64,000 nt of DNA from Vitis vinifera (lineage: Eukaryota; Streptophyta; Magnoliopsida; Vitales; Vitaceae): the NCBI RefSeq assembly GCF_030704535.1, contig NC_081807.1:3699001-3763000 (forward strand), given 5' to 3'. The position numbers and the translations under genes were made by a program. Positions 25,701-37,900 of this stretch are shown one piece after another. The first letter of the stretch is position 1, and each line of letters starts with the position of its first letter. The notes beneath the pieces were generated by a model, which was not told the DNA's origin, did not search any database, and was given only the letters and a program-made list of their open reading frames with translations.

Positions 25701-27824
25701 GGATGAGTAGGATGTCTGGGTATGGAAGGCAATGAAGAGATGGTGGGGGGATTCTAAAAGTAAAACTTGTTTTGAGGTGGGAAATGAAAGGGGAGTGAAG
25801 TTTTGGAAGGACGCTTGGTGTGCTAATGCAACAAAGAGCTTCTCCCTCCCTTCATAGTTTGCCCTAGCCAACTCAAAGGATGCATGGGTTGTGGATATAT
25901 GAGAGGAGTTAGGGGAGGAAGGGCATTGAAATCCATGTTTCTCAAGATAGTTTAATGAGTGGGAACTAGCAAGTATTGAGGTCTTGCTAAGAGGCTGCAA
26001 AAGTATTCAATGAAAAGGGGGTATGAAAGATAGATTGGTTTGGAAGGAATCAAATGGGAATTGTTTGCAGTCAATACCTCTTAGTTCTTACTCTTGTTTG
26101 GAGTCAGAAAGTGAAGGAATTTTTACAGTGAAGGTAGTGTGGAACACTTGGGTTCCAACAAAAGTAGGATTCTTTACTTGGGAAGAACTTTTGACTCCAA
26201 ACCAGCGAAGAACAAGAGGATGAACTTTGACAAATAGGTGTAATTTTTGTAAAATTGAGGAAAAATCAGCTGACCATGTCCACCATTATTGCTAAAATGA
26301 GAATGTTATGGCAATTGCTATTTTTGTTGTTTAAAGTTAAGTGGGTGTTGCCTTTTACAACCATAGAAATTTTATTGGTTGGGAACCTTTGTAGGGAGGA
26401 AGCGCATGATAGTGCTGCCCCTTGATGCTTATTCTTGACCATTTGAAAGAAAGGAATGGTAGAGCTTTTGTCAATGGAGAACAAATGGATCAAGCTCCTA
26501 AACTCCTTTTTGTGCTCCCTGTGACACTGAGTTAGAAAGTCTTTAGACTGAGCCTTTATGGCTATTTTAAATTTTGTTGATTGGTTAGACATTTTTTTAT
26601 GGAAGAGATGTTTTTTATTAATCTCTCCATCTTGTTGCCCTTTTGATACCTTTGTACACTCTGTATTTTGGCACATCTTTTTTTATTAGGCACTGTTAAG
26701 TGTTGTTCGTATTTGCTGATTAAAAAAACCCATCTTTTACCCTATCACTTGGAGAAAACATTAGAATAACACTAAGCCAACAGTAAATACCACAACTGAA
26801 ATTAAAGAAACACCTGCAATGAAAGAATACTAAGCACCAATTTAGCTGAGCTCCATCCCAAGTGGGACCTACACCATAATTCATGTTCTGTAATTTATGA
26901 TTAGGGTTTCCATGCATCCCATTTGCCTTTCTACACCTCTGAGCTATGCCCTGATCAATATGTTATCAAACCCATTATTATTCAGATGCAAGTGCAAAAT
27001 CTCCAGTCGAGTAGCCAAGAGCAAGAAGTGTAACCTTGTTGACCATAGTTGATTGTTTGCAAGAGTTTTATCCTGGGCTGACATAACTTCGCTTTAACCA
27101 TGAACATTTTAGACTTCCACTAGAACAATTACTAGTTTTCCTATTTTAACCCCATGTTATACACGATTATCCTTCCATTTTGCTTGTGAACGTTTGTCTT
27201 ACAGGTATGTATTTCTTTTATGGTTTATATATATGATGATGTATAGGTTTGAACCTTGTCAAAGAATGAGGTTGGTTTGGAAATTATGAAGCACTACTAA
27301 ATAATTAGGAAAAATAGAGCAGGGGTAGATTGGTTTTGTCAATGCATGGTCTTAAATGAGATTGATCTGGCTACAGATGGAGGTGTTTTTGACCTAAGAT
27401 TGAAGGTTTCGAATGTAAACAAATTTTGTAGATATTGCTATGGTTTCAAAAGTAGGGGGCATATCTTGGTATAATGGTAACTTGTAGGGTACTCAAGCTT
27501 TAAAGCAAAGATTTGGGTCTGTCAAACAGCAGGACTTGGTTGGGTTTACCTTTGTGTTGTGTTTGAGTCACTTGACCATGTCTGCTGTATTTAGCTAGAA
27601 GCTATAGTTTTGTTGTTCAGTACTTGTCTGCATTACGAGTTACAACCATCAAGCTGAATATAGGTGTTAATAATGGGCATGTTTACTCTTTTATGTAAAC
27701 TCTTTTTTTTCCTCTCCAAATGAGAATTCGCTGTGAAATGACTGCCTGCAATGAAATCTGAGCTCTGTTCTGCTTTACTTGGCTGCAGATTTGGGCTTTT
27801 GGAGGACACAGGAGAGTGATTTGA
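13796..27824 (+). CDS. AGB1: Heterotrimeric G-protein beta subunit (AGB1 orthologue), complete
   Basis: Exons 13796-13901, 14000-14094, 15135-15559, 19399-19756, 20948-21061 and 27789-27824 sum to 1134 nt, 377 aa, the usual plant Gbeta length. All introns are GT-AG. Residues 1 to about 40 form the amphipathic helix ([10 protein letters not shown]..., [12 protein letters not shown]) that pairs with Ggamma. The rest is a seven-bladed WD40 propeller: [47 protein letters not shown] and a closing blade. The last exon has only 12 codons ([11 protein letters not shown], stop) and lies 6.7 kb downstream. Gbeta works with Galpha and Ggamma at the plasma membrane in defence, stomatal, root and hormone signalling. 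Introns 3 and 5 contain LINE remnants; exons show no damage. The leader has a TATA box and a uORF, and a MULE lies just upstream. Confidence 0.97.
16140..18450 (-). mobile_element. Degenerate LINE (non-LTR retrotransposon) in AGB1 intron 3
   Basis: On the minus strand, 18378 to 17984 encodes reverse-transcriptase C-terminal landmarks in two frames: [19 protein letters not shown], then [19 protein letters not shown] and GGALEKKPH. Further along, about 16620 to 16470 reads [20 protein letters not shown], the entry of the zf-RVT zinc-binding domain, followed by a frame of the SFVGKKREK type. The order RT then zf-RVT is that of a plant L1-type LINE. Stops and shifts are frequent, so it is dead. 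The 5' part (endonuclease) is not recognised. Boundaries are approximate. Confidence 0.7.
22074..22783 (+). mobile_element. 5'-truncated LINE with perfect 21-bp target duplication, AGB1 intron 5
   Basis: Identical 21-mers beginning AATCTGAAGGAATAAATT lie at 22074-22094 and 22763-22783. The insert (22095-22762) ends in a poly-A run (22746-22761). It encodes the LINE tail: [12 protein letters not shown], then an RCSLCK...ADHIL zinc-binding (zf-RVT) region, WCIWGERN, one in-frame stop, RTFQEEE and a FLGDWYDD ending. Only that single stop interrupts the whole tail, so this copy is fairly young. The 5' junction carries copied flanking sequence (see findings). Confidence 0.9.
23166..23340 (-). mobile_element. 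LINE 3'-end fragment, minus strand, AGB1 intron 5
   Basis: A T run (about 23168-23179) reads as a poly-A tail on the minus strand. Upstream of it on that strand lies [16 protein letters not shown] and a hydrophobic tail, similar to the DWL/DWY endings of the other LINE copies here. Only about 170 bases remain; no target duplication was found. Confidence 0.5.
23341..24150. other. AT-rich intron DNA between LINE fragments
   Basis: Repeated short words such as AATAGATTAACTGATAAAAT and ACTAATATGCAATAGATTAAC occur at 23342 and about 23473. No coding frame or recognisable element. Confidence 0.4.
24160..26725 (+). mobile_element. Degenerate, internally deleted LINE in AGB1 intron 5
   Basis: 24171-24566 is an open frame ([16 protein letters not shown]..., [11 protein letters not shown]) that looks like the spacer or ORF1 region of plant LINEs. 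The endonuclease and the first half of RT are missing. From about 24868 the RT continues with [28 protein letters not shown] and LVDDT at 25061-25072, the (F/Y)xDD active-site box with its first position changed. RT tail motifs run on to about 26280 with many stops. A short A run at 26721-26727 may be the tail. Inactive. Confidence 0.7.
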
Positions 27825-30800
27825 GTTGTTAAAGGAGAAAATGGCCTCCAAGTTACCTTCTGTCCCTGGTCTGTGGTTCTTATTGTATTTTCAATGCAGT
27901 GTAGTCCCTGGGGTCCCATTTTGTATCGAGTCGCTTACTGTGGGCTGAGGAACCATAACCGTGTACTGCTTCTTGTAATCCTCATTTGAAAAATTGACAG
28001 TTGGATTATTAGAGAGAAAAAAGGGGGAATGTTGCTGGAGAACTTGGAACTGGAGGGGTTATTTGTTTGTTTATGTGCATCTACAAAAAAAACTTGCCTG
28101 ATTTCTTTTTGTCCTTTGTACTTTTTCTTCTGGGTTGCCTTTTCTCTCTCCTTCATAAGCACCATATCAATGAAAGGACAGGCTTACTAATTAGGTTTCA
28201 TCGTGAAATAATTAATTAGCTCCTTAGCCTTTTGTCGCGTTTGTTTTTTTATTTTTTGCTAAAAATAATTTATTTTTAAAATTTAGGTTATTTGTTTTTT
28301 TATTTTTTTTATGACTTATTATAAATTTTTTATTGAATAGAAAAAATCAAAATATTTAATTTTTTTTAAATAAAAAAAATAACATATTAATTTTTATTTA
28401 CTTTTTAATACTTAATAAAAATAAAATACTATAAAAACAAATAAACTAATATTTAATTTTATTAAATATTAAGTTTTTATTTAGAATTAAGCAAAAAAAA
28501 CAAACAACATATTGTTCTCAGTTCAATATCTGAATTGAATGTGTCTCTTTAGTTCATCTTTCCAAATGGATCGGGATCTTATTATTTTTCACCCATTATC
28601 TCATGATAGCGAGACATTCCCAGCATTACCTACATTTCTAGTTAACATTTATTTCCACCGGGTAACATTTTGAGTACCAGTTTTGATCTGTGCCTTGCGG
28701 AGACAGTGATTCAAATTCTCTCTCAAATGAATTAGTTCCTTTTGTAATTGTTAGGACTGGTAGCACCTGTTAAGTCTCCAAAAGTGTGCGTCAATATTAT
28801 GCCATGTGGAAGAAGTAAAACAGATTGGATGCATACTTGTCATCATCTCAGCAAAATAAAATTGTCTTACTAGTAATTGAATGATTTGCATTAACATTAG
28901 GTTAGGTTTGGTTTCCAAAAGTGGTGGGGATAAAAGAAAAAAAATCATATTCCCATGTTTAATTATATTATTAAAAAATATATAAAAAAATTAAATATAA
29001 TTAAAATTGAATAAAAATTTATATATTTATAAATTATTTTATATTTAGGTATAAAAAAATAAAATAAATTTATATAATAAAAAAATAATTCATTGAAGTT
29101 AAATCTATTTTTATTTTTCCTTATTTTTTCTTTTATTTTAGTTTTTTTCTCTATTTTCTTTTCTTGTATTTTTCTCCAACATATCCATCCTTAATACTTT
29201 TAATCAGAACTGAAATAAATTCGATGAGTAAAATAAGGTTTGGAACAAAACAAGGCCCGAAACAAAGCTTTCTATTTGTAATTGAAGACTTCTTTGATTC
29301 AGATTCATCACTTCTAAGCTCTTTCGACGATTTAAGCGAGTATGAATCGTAGTTCATTCTATGTTCTAGAAATCATATTTTCCCTAAGGAGGTAGAATCC
29401 ACATTAAGCAATTTAAGCTAGCAGATTTTGGTTCAGCAGTAAAATTTTAGATTTTACTCGAATAATTTTGATTATCAGAATTTTTTTCTCTTTTTAGGTT
29501 GTCATGCACTCTCAACATTTTATAACTGGGATCACTAAAACTTTCCACTAAAAAAATATAAGGTACTACTTCAATTAATTGTTTATTAAAAACCTTGATA
29601 ATCATGTTATTTGCCAGCTATTCAACGTCTGTTCCTAGTCAGTGAACCTGGTATGTAAGGCATAGCTTTCAGCCAAATTGATTTTTCGTGCTTAAAGAGT
29701 GCTGAATCTAGCGTTACATACTCTCTCTTGAAAAACCAATAGGCAGCATCCTCTTATTTCCTTGTCAGCGCTTGGAACTTGGTCTTAACATTTTAAGAGG
29801 CAAAACCCTACATCAATTTAACACTATAATGGCAACGCCGACACCGCCCTCGATTACGCTGCCTAATTTGATAACTAACCTTCAATGGTACCTTAGTTTT
29901 CCTCTTCATTGCCTGCATAATAGAGATTTTCTATACTTATAGCTTCATTTCAACCTGACTCAGATTCATGACATACCATTATAACAAGATTCTTTTGATT
30001 CACTAAATTAAAATATATGGAAAAAAAACCTCAAATTTTAAATTAATATTATATTCATTTATTTAAAAATAATTTAGAATACATACACTTTTTAATAAGT
30101 CATATAATTATTCCTTAAAATACCCTTTATAATTGTCATGCTATCAATAACAATTGACAACTACACTATTTACTTATCATGTTATCAATATCAATTGACA
30201 ACTAAACTCTTTCACATAAATATTTTCCCTCTTTTTAAAAAATAATTATATGACTCATAAAAAAATACTTGTATTTCAAATTATTTTTAAATAGATGAAG
30301 ATAATTCTGATTTAAAAAACTTAGGTTCCTTTTTCCTTATCTTTTTATATTAGCAAGTCAAAACCCACTTTTTCCAAGATTTTACGTCCATCTTTCTTTG
30401 TATTTTTGTCCAAATCTATGATAATTTCTACCACTCTTATAAATCTTTATTTACCTAGTGGGTTCAGGGAGCCCCAAATCCTGCTAAGAAGTAAGAACAA
30501 TAATTTCCAATCACCAATACAGAAAAGATTTAGAAGGAAGAGAAAAACAAGGAAAAAATTAACATACGATACTACCTTGGGTAAATCAAACTTTGTAAGG
30601 GTGGCTATGAGAGCAAAAGTCATAATCTGTTAACAGTACATCCAGCTCCAAATGCTGCAATGTGAGAATGATTCTAGAGCACTGCAGACAAAATGGTTTA
30701 CATAAAAAAAAAAAAAAAAGTCAACAATTCATCTTTCCTCAACACTCTGATCGGATCAACAATAATTTTATCAAATTAATTATGGCACAAAATCCTGCAA

Positions 30801-31088
30801 CTCAATGAGAAATACTAGTAAACCAGCTGACAGAGCTAAACATGGATACAACTACATACCAGAACTATAGGCTGAAAAATAAGTAAAGGTAAACTGATAT
30901 TCACAAAGTTAATAGACAGTTGACAAGTAAAACACATTTAAGGCAGGGGAGCAGGGGGGCGGGGGGGAAGGAGAGGAAGGAGAGAGAGAGGGAGAGAGAA
31001 TGAAAAACTATAATAACAAAACCTCGTTTTCTCCTCTGGGTTGGCATGTTCAAACTTAGCCTGAAAACTTTGCACGGGGTGATGAAGG
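27825..31088. other. Intergenic region downstream of AGB1
   Basis: No gene supported. 28200-28500 and 28930-29160 are very AT-rich. 30034-30319 is a foldback element (separate entry). A G-rich then GA-rich tract (GCAGGGGGGCGGGGGGG, then GAGAGAGAG) lies at about 30950-31000. Short open frames here have no recognisable motifs. Confidence 0.4.
30034..30319. repeat. MITE-like foldback element
   Basis: Two arms of about 80 bases (30034-30114 and 30236-30319) are imperfect reverse complements. The best shared core is TATTTAAAAATAATTT, followed by AGTCATATAATTATT. The loop holds an imperfect direct repeat (TATCAATAACAATTGACAAC at about 30142 and TATCAATATCAATTGACAAC at about 30183). No target duplication was identified. 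Confidence 0.6.
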
Positions 31089-32794
31089 CTAGTAGATCTT
31101 AGCAGCTTGCCACTTCTTTAATAAGAGTGACTTGCTATTTTCTTGGCTGTCAAAATACAAGAAGTTTTAAAGCACTGATTGCATGGGGTCCCCTAATTTT
31201 GTAAATGGTTATGACTCTTGCAAGTTATCAACTAAAGATGACCAAAGACAATTGTGAAAAATGCCATTAACATACTATATCGAATTTGTAGAGTAACTAG
31301 ACTACATTAGTTTAATGTGCCCAGACTCTAGAAAAGAAATTTAAGTACTTAAGATGTAGGATGAAAATTCTAGCACCCCATCCTTCCAGTGCAGAATTCT
31401 TAGACACATTGCATAGTTGGCATAGCAGCTTTATTGGGGTTGACTGTAGAAAGATCTAGAGGTTAATCTCTGTCTTTTTTAGAACATATAGAAAAGCAAT
31501 CATAGAACATTTGAATGGATGGATCAGTCAACTTTGGCTATAAAAATTGCATTTCTAAAAACCTTGTACATTTGGATAGATGGTTACATGGGGAATGTAA
31601 AACTTTCTTTTGTTAATCTTTTAGTATAACATGGGATTTGGCTAATTGTTGTGGGGTTGTGCTGTAGCTAGGTTTGATTTGTACATCCTTTTCCTTTTAC
31701 ATGCCAAATATATTTCATGTAGGTTGCACCTCTTTCTGTTCGACACTTCATCATATATTTACTTTTAATCACCTTTAAAAAAAAAAAAAAAAAAACAAGT
31801 CTTTTGGCATAGAATCCAATAAATGAACCCCCACTCCAATCCCCAGCCAAACTTCCTTTCTCCAACAAATGGTGCATACCACTCATCTTGACAAGTTATA
31901 TATCAAGGAGAAAAACGAACCATGTGGTATGAACTGAAAATAACATGTGCAGTTGAAAATGAGTCTCTCTCATAAAAATATACCACAAGTACTGAACCTG
32001 TTAGTACTCCAAGTTGGATGCATGTACTTACCTTGATGCTAGATCTGCAATACACATTGATAGTTTCTTCATTGTCTCAATCTAAACAATAAGTCCATGA
32101 TTTGTAGGATCCCAAAATAACCTATCAATGGTGGAAGATCTTCTATATACATAATTGACATAATCTCAGGTGCCCAAGTGAATTAGGTTTCTAATTTGTA
32201 TTGACAAGCTACCATTTGCAAAGCAAACTAGGTTTTTAATTTGTAAGCGAGCTACAATGTGCAAATTGAACTCCTTCAAGATCTAGGACCCAGATTATTA
32301 GAAACTCACTCTTCTCTTCAACATTTTGTTAGGAACTTTCTGATAGAACATAAACATTTGCATATGAACTTAGAGGTGTACTAAAAATGTTCAGCAACTC
32401 TGGTAAGGAGGGTTATGTTTATCTAGATTTTTTTTCTCTTTTTTTCTTTTGATAGATTTTCTTTTTCTTTGCTTGTTTTTTTTTTTTTTTGGTTGTTACA
32501 TCCAAATTAATTCATGAGAAGTTCTTTTCACAAGATCTTTTATGCCAAATGATAACTAAACAAGATAACTTAAGGACCTAATACACTTGAAGCACTTGAG
32601 ATTATGGCTTTCTATGTAAATCAGCTTACACCACACAGATTATTTGTGAAGCCTAGAAATCTTAAACTTACTAGACTTTGAACCAGCTTGAAGATATATT
32701 GCAAGAAGCTGTGACAGAAACGCTTGCTGAGGATCGAAGCCACAGAGTACTTTCTGGTTGTTGGTTGATAGCATCTTCTATAGCATTCCCAACC
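31089..32794 (-). CDS. Possible small spliced gene of unknown function (incomplete model)
   Basis: On the minus strand three candidate exons have good splice signals: 32794-32672 (acceptor TTTAG, donor TCTA|GTAAGT), 32081-32032 (acceptor GTTTAG, donor CAAG|GTAAGT) and 31146-31089 (acceptor TTGACAG, stop TAG). The last two join in phase to give IETMKKLSMCIADLASSQEN followed by a Lys/Leu-rich ending (KKWQAAKIY). The first exon is open in a matching frame but its ATG is unclear; another frame starts MLSTNNQKVLCGFDPQQAF. A TATA element lies upstream at 33322-33330. I do not recognise the protein. It could equally be a noncoding transcript. Confidence 0.3.
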
Positions 32795-33321
32795 CTAAAT
32801 TAACAATAATTTCATTATTTAAGTCGCAGATTCCAGTACTAAGCCAATATCATAACAGCAACAATTATGTAGAAACTGATAATTATTAGGCAAAAATCAG
32901 AAAGCATGGATAAAGATTCTTTAGCAACATGAAAAGAACCCGGTCAAATCGCAGACATAAAATCAAAATGTAAATCCATTGATTTAAACAAAATAATTCA
33001 GGAACATGAAAAAATAAATAAAAATAAGAAAATTGTACAAAAGAAGAAAAAGATTTACATACCTATAACCAGTAGGCTCGATCTATTGGAAATCAGTGGA
33101 AGGGCTTTATCTATTTGAGATAAGAGGAGATCCGGACTCAGACATGGACGCCGTAGATTGATCCCGATGAGATCACCAGGGATCGAAACTCACATATATG
33201 AACCTTAGAGACAGATCTACAGCATACATAATTGCAGCTGAGTGTAGCCTTAGGTTTGGATCTGTTTGGATAAAAGGAAAATGTAGATCTGAGACAGATG
33301 ATATGAAGAAGCAAAAAGAGC

Positions 33322-33330
33322 ATTATATAG
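33322..33330 (-). promoter_or_regulatory. TATA box on the minus strand, divergent from the mTERF gene
   Basis: Minus-strand TATATAATG (33330-33322) in a short interval between the putative minus-strand gene and the mTERF start at 33517. If both genes are real, they share a bidirectional promoter of about 200 bases. Confidence 0.4.
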
Positions 33331-33516
33331 ACGGATGGTGTTGCACGCGCCAGTACTTTTTTAAGTTGTAACATATTTTAATTTACTGTCGCCATGTAAT
33401 AATAATATGCTATGGAAAAAAAAGTCTAGAAACCATTGTCTTACCTTATCTTCATTCAAAAATCAACGACCGACCAGTTCAGCTCTTCCATTGAGCTACA
33501 TTCCCGCTAAACCACA

Positions 33517-34347
33517 ATGCTTCACTCCCTCCATATCCCAACCATATCTTCCATCAAAAGCCCTAGTTCTCAATCTCTCTCTTCTTCTGAACACCCTCCT
33601 TATCTGCTCAGATTCCGTACATCCCACCGTGAAAATCTCCGGTACCTCAAAACCCTGGGCATCATCGATCCAAGCACCAAACCACACAAATTTCCATCGC
33701 CAGAAGCCGTAGATCAGGTCCTTTCCACTGTGAATTTCCTTAAATCTAAGGGATTCTCCGAGCCCGATTTCCCCAGACTCTCCTTCCTCTGCCCAAAACT
33801 ATTCTCTTCCGACTCCGACCCCACCGACATCGAACCGGTTTTTGATTTCCTAACCTTAGATTTGGCCGCGTCGGATCAAGAATCATGCAGTTTGATTCTC
33901 CGGTGCCCTCAGATTCTGCTCTCGGATGTAGAGTACTGTTTGAGGCCAACACTTCTTTATTTAAGAAAATTGGGAGTAGAGAAGCTCAATGTGCCTACTT
34001 CGCTTAACGCCCATCTTTTGAACACTCGGGTGGAGAGGCTTGTGGCGAAGATTAGGTTTTTGCGGAGCGTGGGATTATCGTACGAGGAATCCGCTAGGGC
34101 TTGTGGGCGGTTTCCGGCCGTTTTTGGTTATAGTATTGAGAATAATTTGAAGCCCAAGTTTAATTATTTGGTGAGGGAGATGAAGAGGAGTGTTGAGGAA
34201 TTGAAGGTGTTTCCGCAGTACTTCGCATTTAGCTTGGAGAATCGGATAATGCCGAGGCATTTGCATTTGGAGCAGAGGAATGTTCGGATTTCATTGAAGA
34301 GAATGCTATTGTGGAGCGATCAAAAGTTTTATGCGAAATGGAAGTGA
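33517..34347 (+). CDS. mTERF-family organelle transcription termination factor
   Basis: Single-exon frame of 276 aa, as usual for plant mTERF genes. The N-terminal about 35 residues are Ser/Pro-rich with few acidic residues, fitting a chloroplast (or mitochondrial) transit peptide. The body is built of about 30-residue helical mTERF repeats, for example LRYLKTLGI, VNFLKSKGF...FPRLSFLCPKLF, CSLILRCPQILL, IRFLRSVGL...CGRFPAVFGYS and VREMKRSVEELKVFPQYFAF. The Pro-containing repeat ends are the family signature. The C-terminus MLLWSDQKFYAKWK matches the short MTEF1/SOLDAT10-like subgroup as I recall it; that assignment is tentative. mTERF proteins bind organelle nucleic acid and control transcription or RNA processing. 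It converges on COPG, 587 bases away. Confidence 0.88.
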   Translation: MLHSLHIPTISSIKSPSSQSLSSSEHPPYLLRFRTSHRENLRYLKTLGIIDPSTKPHKFPSPEAVDQVLSTVNFLKSKGFSEPDFPRLSFLCPKLFSSDSDPTDIEPVFDFLTLDLAASDQESCSLILRCPQILLSDVEYCLRPTLLYLRKLGVEKLNVPTSLNAHLLNTRVERLVAKIRFLRSVGLSYEESARACGRFPAVFGYSIENNLKPKFNYLVREMKRSVEELKVFPQYFAFSLENRIMPRHLHLEQRNVRISLKRMLLWSDQKFYAKWK

Positions 34348-34934
34348 GGTTTGGTACGGATTTTCTTCATTATTATTACTCTGTAAGGATATGGTTTAAG
34401 CTCAGTACACCCAATTAAAACCTTAATTCTACAACCCTGCAAATTATTCAATTCTTTTGGGCATGTTCAAATAAGGGATGTGAATGTGCACAACCAAAAT
34501 GACAAACAATCCAATTCACAATAATTGCAATGTTTAAGACCAAAGAAAATGGCGTCTCAAAAATTCATATCCGATATATGATCAAAAAGGAAAATCAAGC
34601 AGGCTTGATGCCACCTACACCTGATTTAGAAGGAAAAAAAATGAAAAAAGAAGCAACAGGGCATACAGGCCCACCGACTCGATCCATGAGCTTTGACTTA
34701 CATGACGCATGAGGCTTGATATGTTATTACCAGATAAACAGATGAGTACAGAATAGTTCCTTAGAAAAAATGCATATGATTTTGCCTAAAAGCTGAACTG
34801 CAAGACGAGGCGATCCTCAGTTCTTTTCTACATCTAGCGTATTTCTTTGCAACAATCCACCTTTGATCTCATTCGAGAAAGAAAAAGAAAGGCCGGAATA
34901 AAAGCTGAATAAAACATTCCCGCAGATTAACCAA

Positions 34935-37900
34935 CTAGCCGCTTGCTACAATCTCGTGAATGGCATCACTGACACTTTCATCCTCGGATCTAACAGCCAG
35001 CTTCATGGCAACCTCCTTGGGCCCATCAATTCCAAATGATAACCGAACAAGCACTTTCATATTGCCTATGAATACACCAGACAGTAAACACGTGTGTGAC
35101 CTTGAATTGCTAGGGACAACCTCTGTGCCCTGAACACCACCAAAACAGAACAGGGGGAAAAGGTTCAGCTTCCAGAGAGGTATGGTAAACAAGACAAAAT
35201 AACTCAATACCTGGCTAACCAGCAAATAAATTATATTTCTTTGGAGCTGCAATTTCAGTGGAAGGGAAGTTTTAAGGAAGATTTGCATATTGGTTGAGAA
35301 CTTTGGAGCCAAATTCTTTTTCAAGCTTTAAATCGCCTCATATCAATGAGGTTTTATCCGATGTTTCCATCTTTGAGCTGTCAAGTGTTCTGAGCAGGCA
35401 AAACAATTGGAAACATTCCCAGTAACAAGCTTACCTCACAGGGCTGCAGTCCAAGAAGGCTGATCACAGTACTCACAGCTTCAGCCAAGCTCTCCCTAGG
35501 GCCTAGTCCATATTCATCTACCCGCTCAAACTCTGGACCCATGCTTTCCCATGCATTTCTGAAATTGGAGACCCCAACCTTCAACACATAATCAGCTGCA
35601 ACAACTTCAAGGTCCTCCAGCTGGTATTCGTCTTCGACACCATCTTCCTCTGTCTCACCAGTAGTTGGATCAACCTGGAAATATAAACAAAACACATGAT
35701 GAAAACCATGTAGAATTTTTTGTTGGAGATTAGTTCATCAGTATGGAAGCATCCTCTAGTGTAATTTCTATTTGCTTCTTAACATGGCATTCTAATCCAT
35801 TGACAGAAGCACTTCAGTAATGGAATTCATCAGTCTGTTCATGAAGCAGATCCAATCAATAAGACATAAGATGCCAGTACATGGCAAGCTGGTTGAATAT
35901 GCTTAATGAGTCACAGTTATTGACGCAATCATACATTTACTCTGAATTTACAAACAGCAATAAATAATCCTTAAAAGAATCCAACACTCAGAAATGATAC
36001 GAGATGGTACCAACTTCAACCATCACAATATTAGATTAAAATCAAGGAAAATGATTAGATAGCTGAGAAGGGGCAATGGCAAATGATGACAGCATACATA
36101 GTTAAGCTAGCAATTCATATATAACTTTCAGGAGTCTTGGTCTGAATATAGAAATATGGAGAAGAAAGAGTGCCATGCATCTGACAGAGATAAGGGGAGA
36201 GATATCGTACCTCTTTAACAATGAACTTCAACATATTTGAGAATTTTCCAACTGCAGGGACTCCATCTGGCTTCTCAAATGCCACAAATGTTTGTCCTGG
36301 TGAATCATAAGGAAGAGATCTTAGGGGCTTGGTTGATACTTCGGAGAATTCCTCTGCATCTGAAGCATCCACGATAACAGTGACCTGCCAACAAGTATAG
36401 AAAAGTTACAATGGAAGTCCCGAGTAAGGTCAGAAAACATGAAGTGCAGCTGTTCTAAATTGGTCATTACATTTTCCAGCAATTGCTCAGGAATTGTATT
36501 GGTGCAGTTGTACTGGAACACAACATGCCTATCAAAAATGTGCTTGACAACATTAACAGCATATTCTGTTTCTGCTTCTGTCAGCTCTACAGGTGCTGAG
36601 GACTGATAAATAAAACGAAAAAAGAATAACTTCTGAATTAGTAACATTTCAAATTAGTCCATGTGCATGAAGCGTATGTGAAAAAAAGCAGGGGACCTTG
36701 AAAGGCTTTCCAAAGCTTGCATATTCTGGAATAGAGGAAAGCAGTTTCTCGTATGCATCAACGGTGGATGTGGGGCCACTTGGAGGAGCACCCAAACCAG
36801 TTGGCTTTTTACCTGGAGCTTTCTTCTCAGCCAGTGGCTGAGACTTAACCTCTCTAGGTACACAATCAATATCAAAAGGTTCTTCAGAAGGCTCCTGCAT
36901 GCACATAAAACACATCAGAGATGATGACATTAACAGGCACAACATCCAACCAAGACTGAAACAACACTCACATAGTTTTTCAAACTGGTCTCCAAGTTGA
37001 CCAATGGAATGTCCAGCAACCCAAAGAGGAAATCCTTCACATCTTTATCAGTTTCAACAACAGAACCGTCACCTCCAAGTGTGTTCAGATAGAGTGTTGC
37101 CCTATCACGAACCTGCAAACAGATTAGCATATAAAACTGCTTAGTCCAATTTGAAAGACAGAGCACATTGAAACAATTAAATAACAATACAATTTACCTT
37201 TTAAAAAACCTTAGTAAATAACCAAGAGAGCATTTTGTGTGCATAGCACTTCAATACGCCAAAACCTCAGAACATAAAACATGAAAAAAGGAAAACTCAC
37301 CTCATCGTCACTGTCAAAAAGACAGCGTCTCAACAGAACAAATATCCGTGGCTGTCACAGAGTAGAGAAAAATTACAACTTAAGTCATAACTAGTAATTC
37401 ACTTGAAAACTAAATTTTTAAAAACAAACAGAAGCTATACAATACCTTCAAAGAATCAACCATAGCACCAAATTTTGCCAATGTACTTACAGCACTTGCT
37501 CGAACAGTTGCATTCTCAAGAATTACTCTGTTATAGATATACCGTATATATTTGCTGGGATCTGAGGTTTTTGGCCCTTCAATCCCCAGAAAATGGAGTA
37601 TCTGAATTAAGGAAATAAAATTGAGTAGACTATCTATAGTCAAAGAAGTAAATAAACACCATGAGCTTGAATTAAAGATATTAAATGGAGAAAAATGCTA
37701 CCTGTGTTGAAAGATAGGTGAACTCACAATCTTCAATAAATTCACACAGATGAAGCAACCCGCTTTCTTTTGCATCAGGAATATCTCTTATGAGGATCAC
37801 GATTGAATCAACAATCGCCTTTTTGTACTCAAATCCACCTTCTTCCCTAAGAATGTTGCTTAAGAAGTTCATCCTGAAAAGCAAGGGAAAAAGGGTTATT

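Noticed and set aside
28751-29357. Short open frames in the AGB1 downstream region
   Set aside because: Very AT-rich, no motifs, no splice partners.
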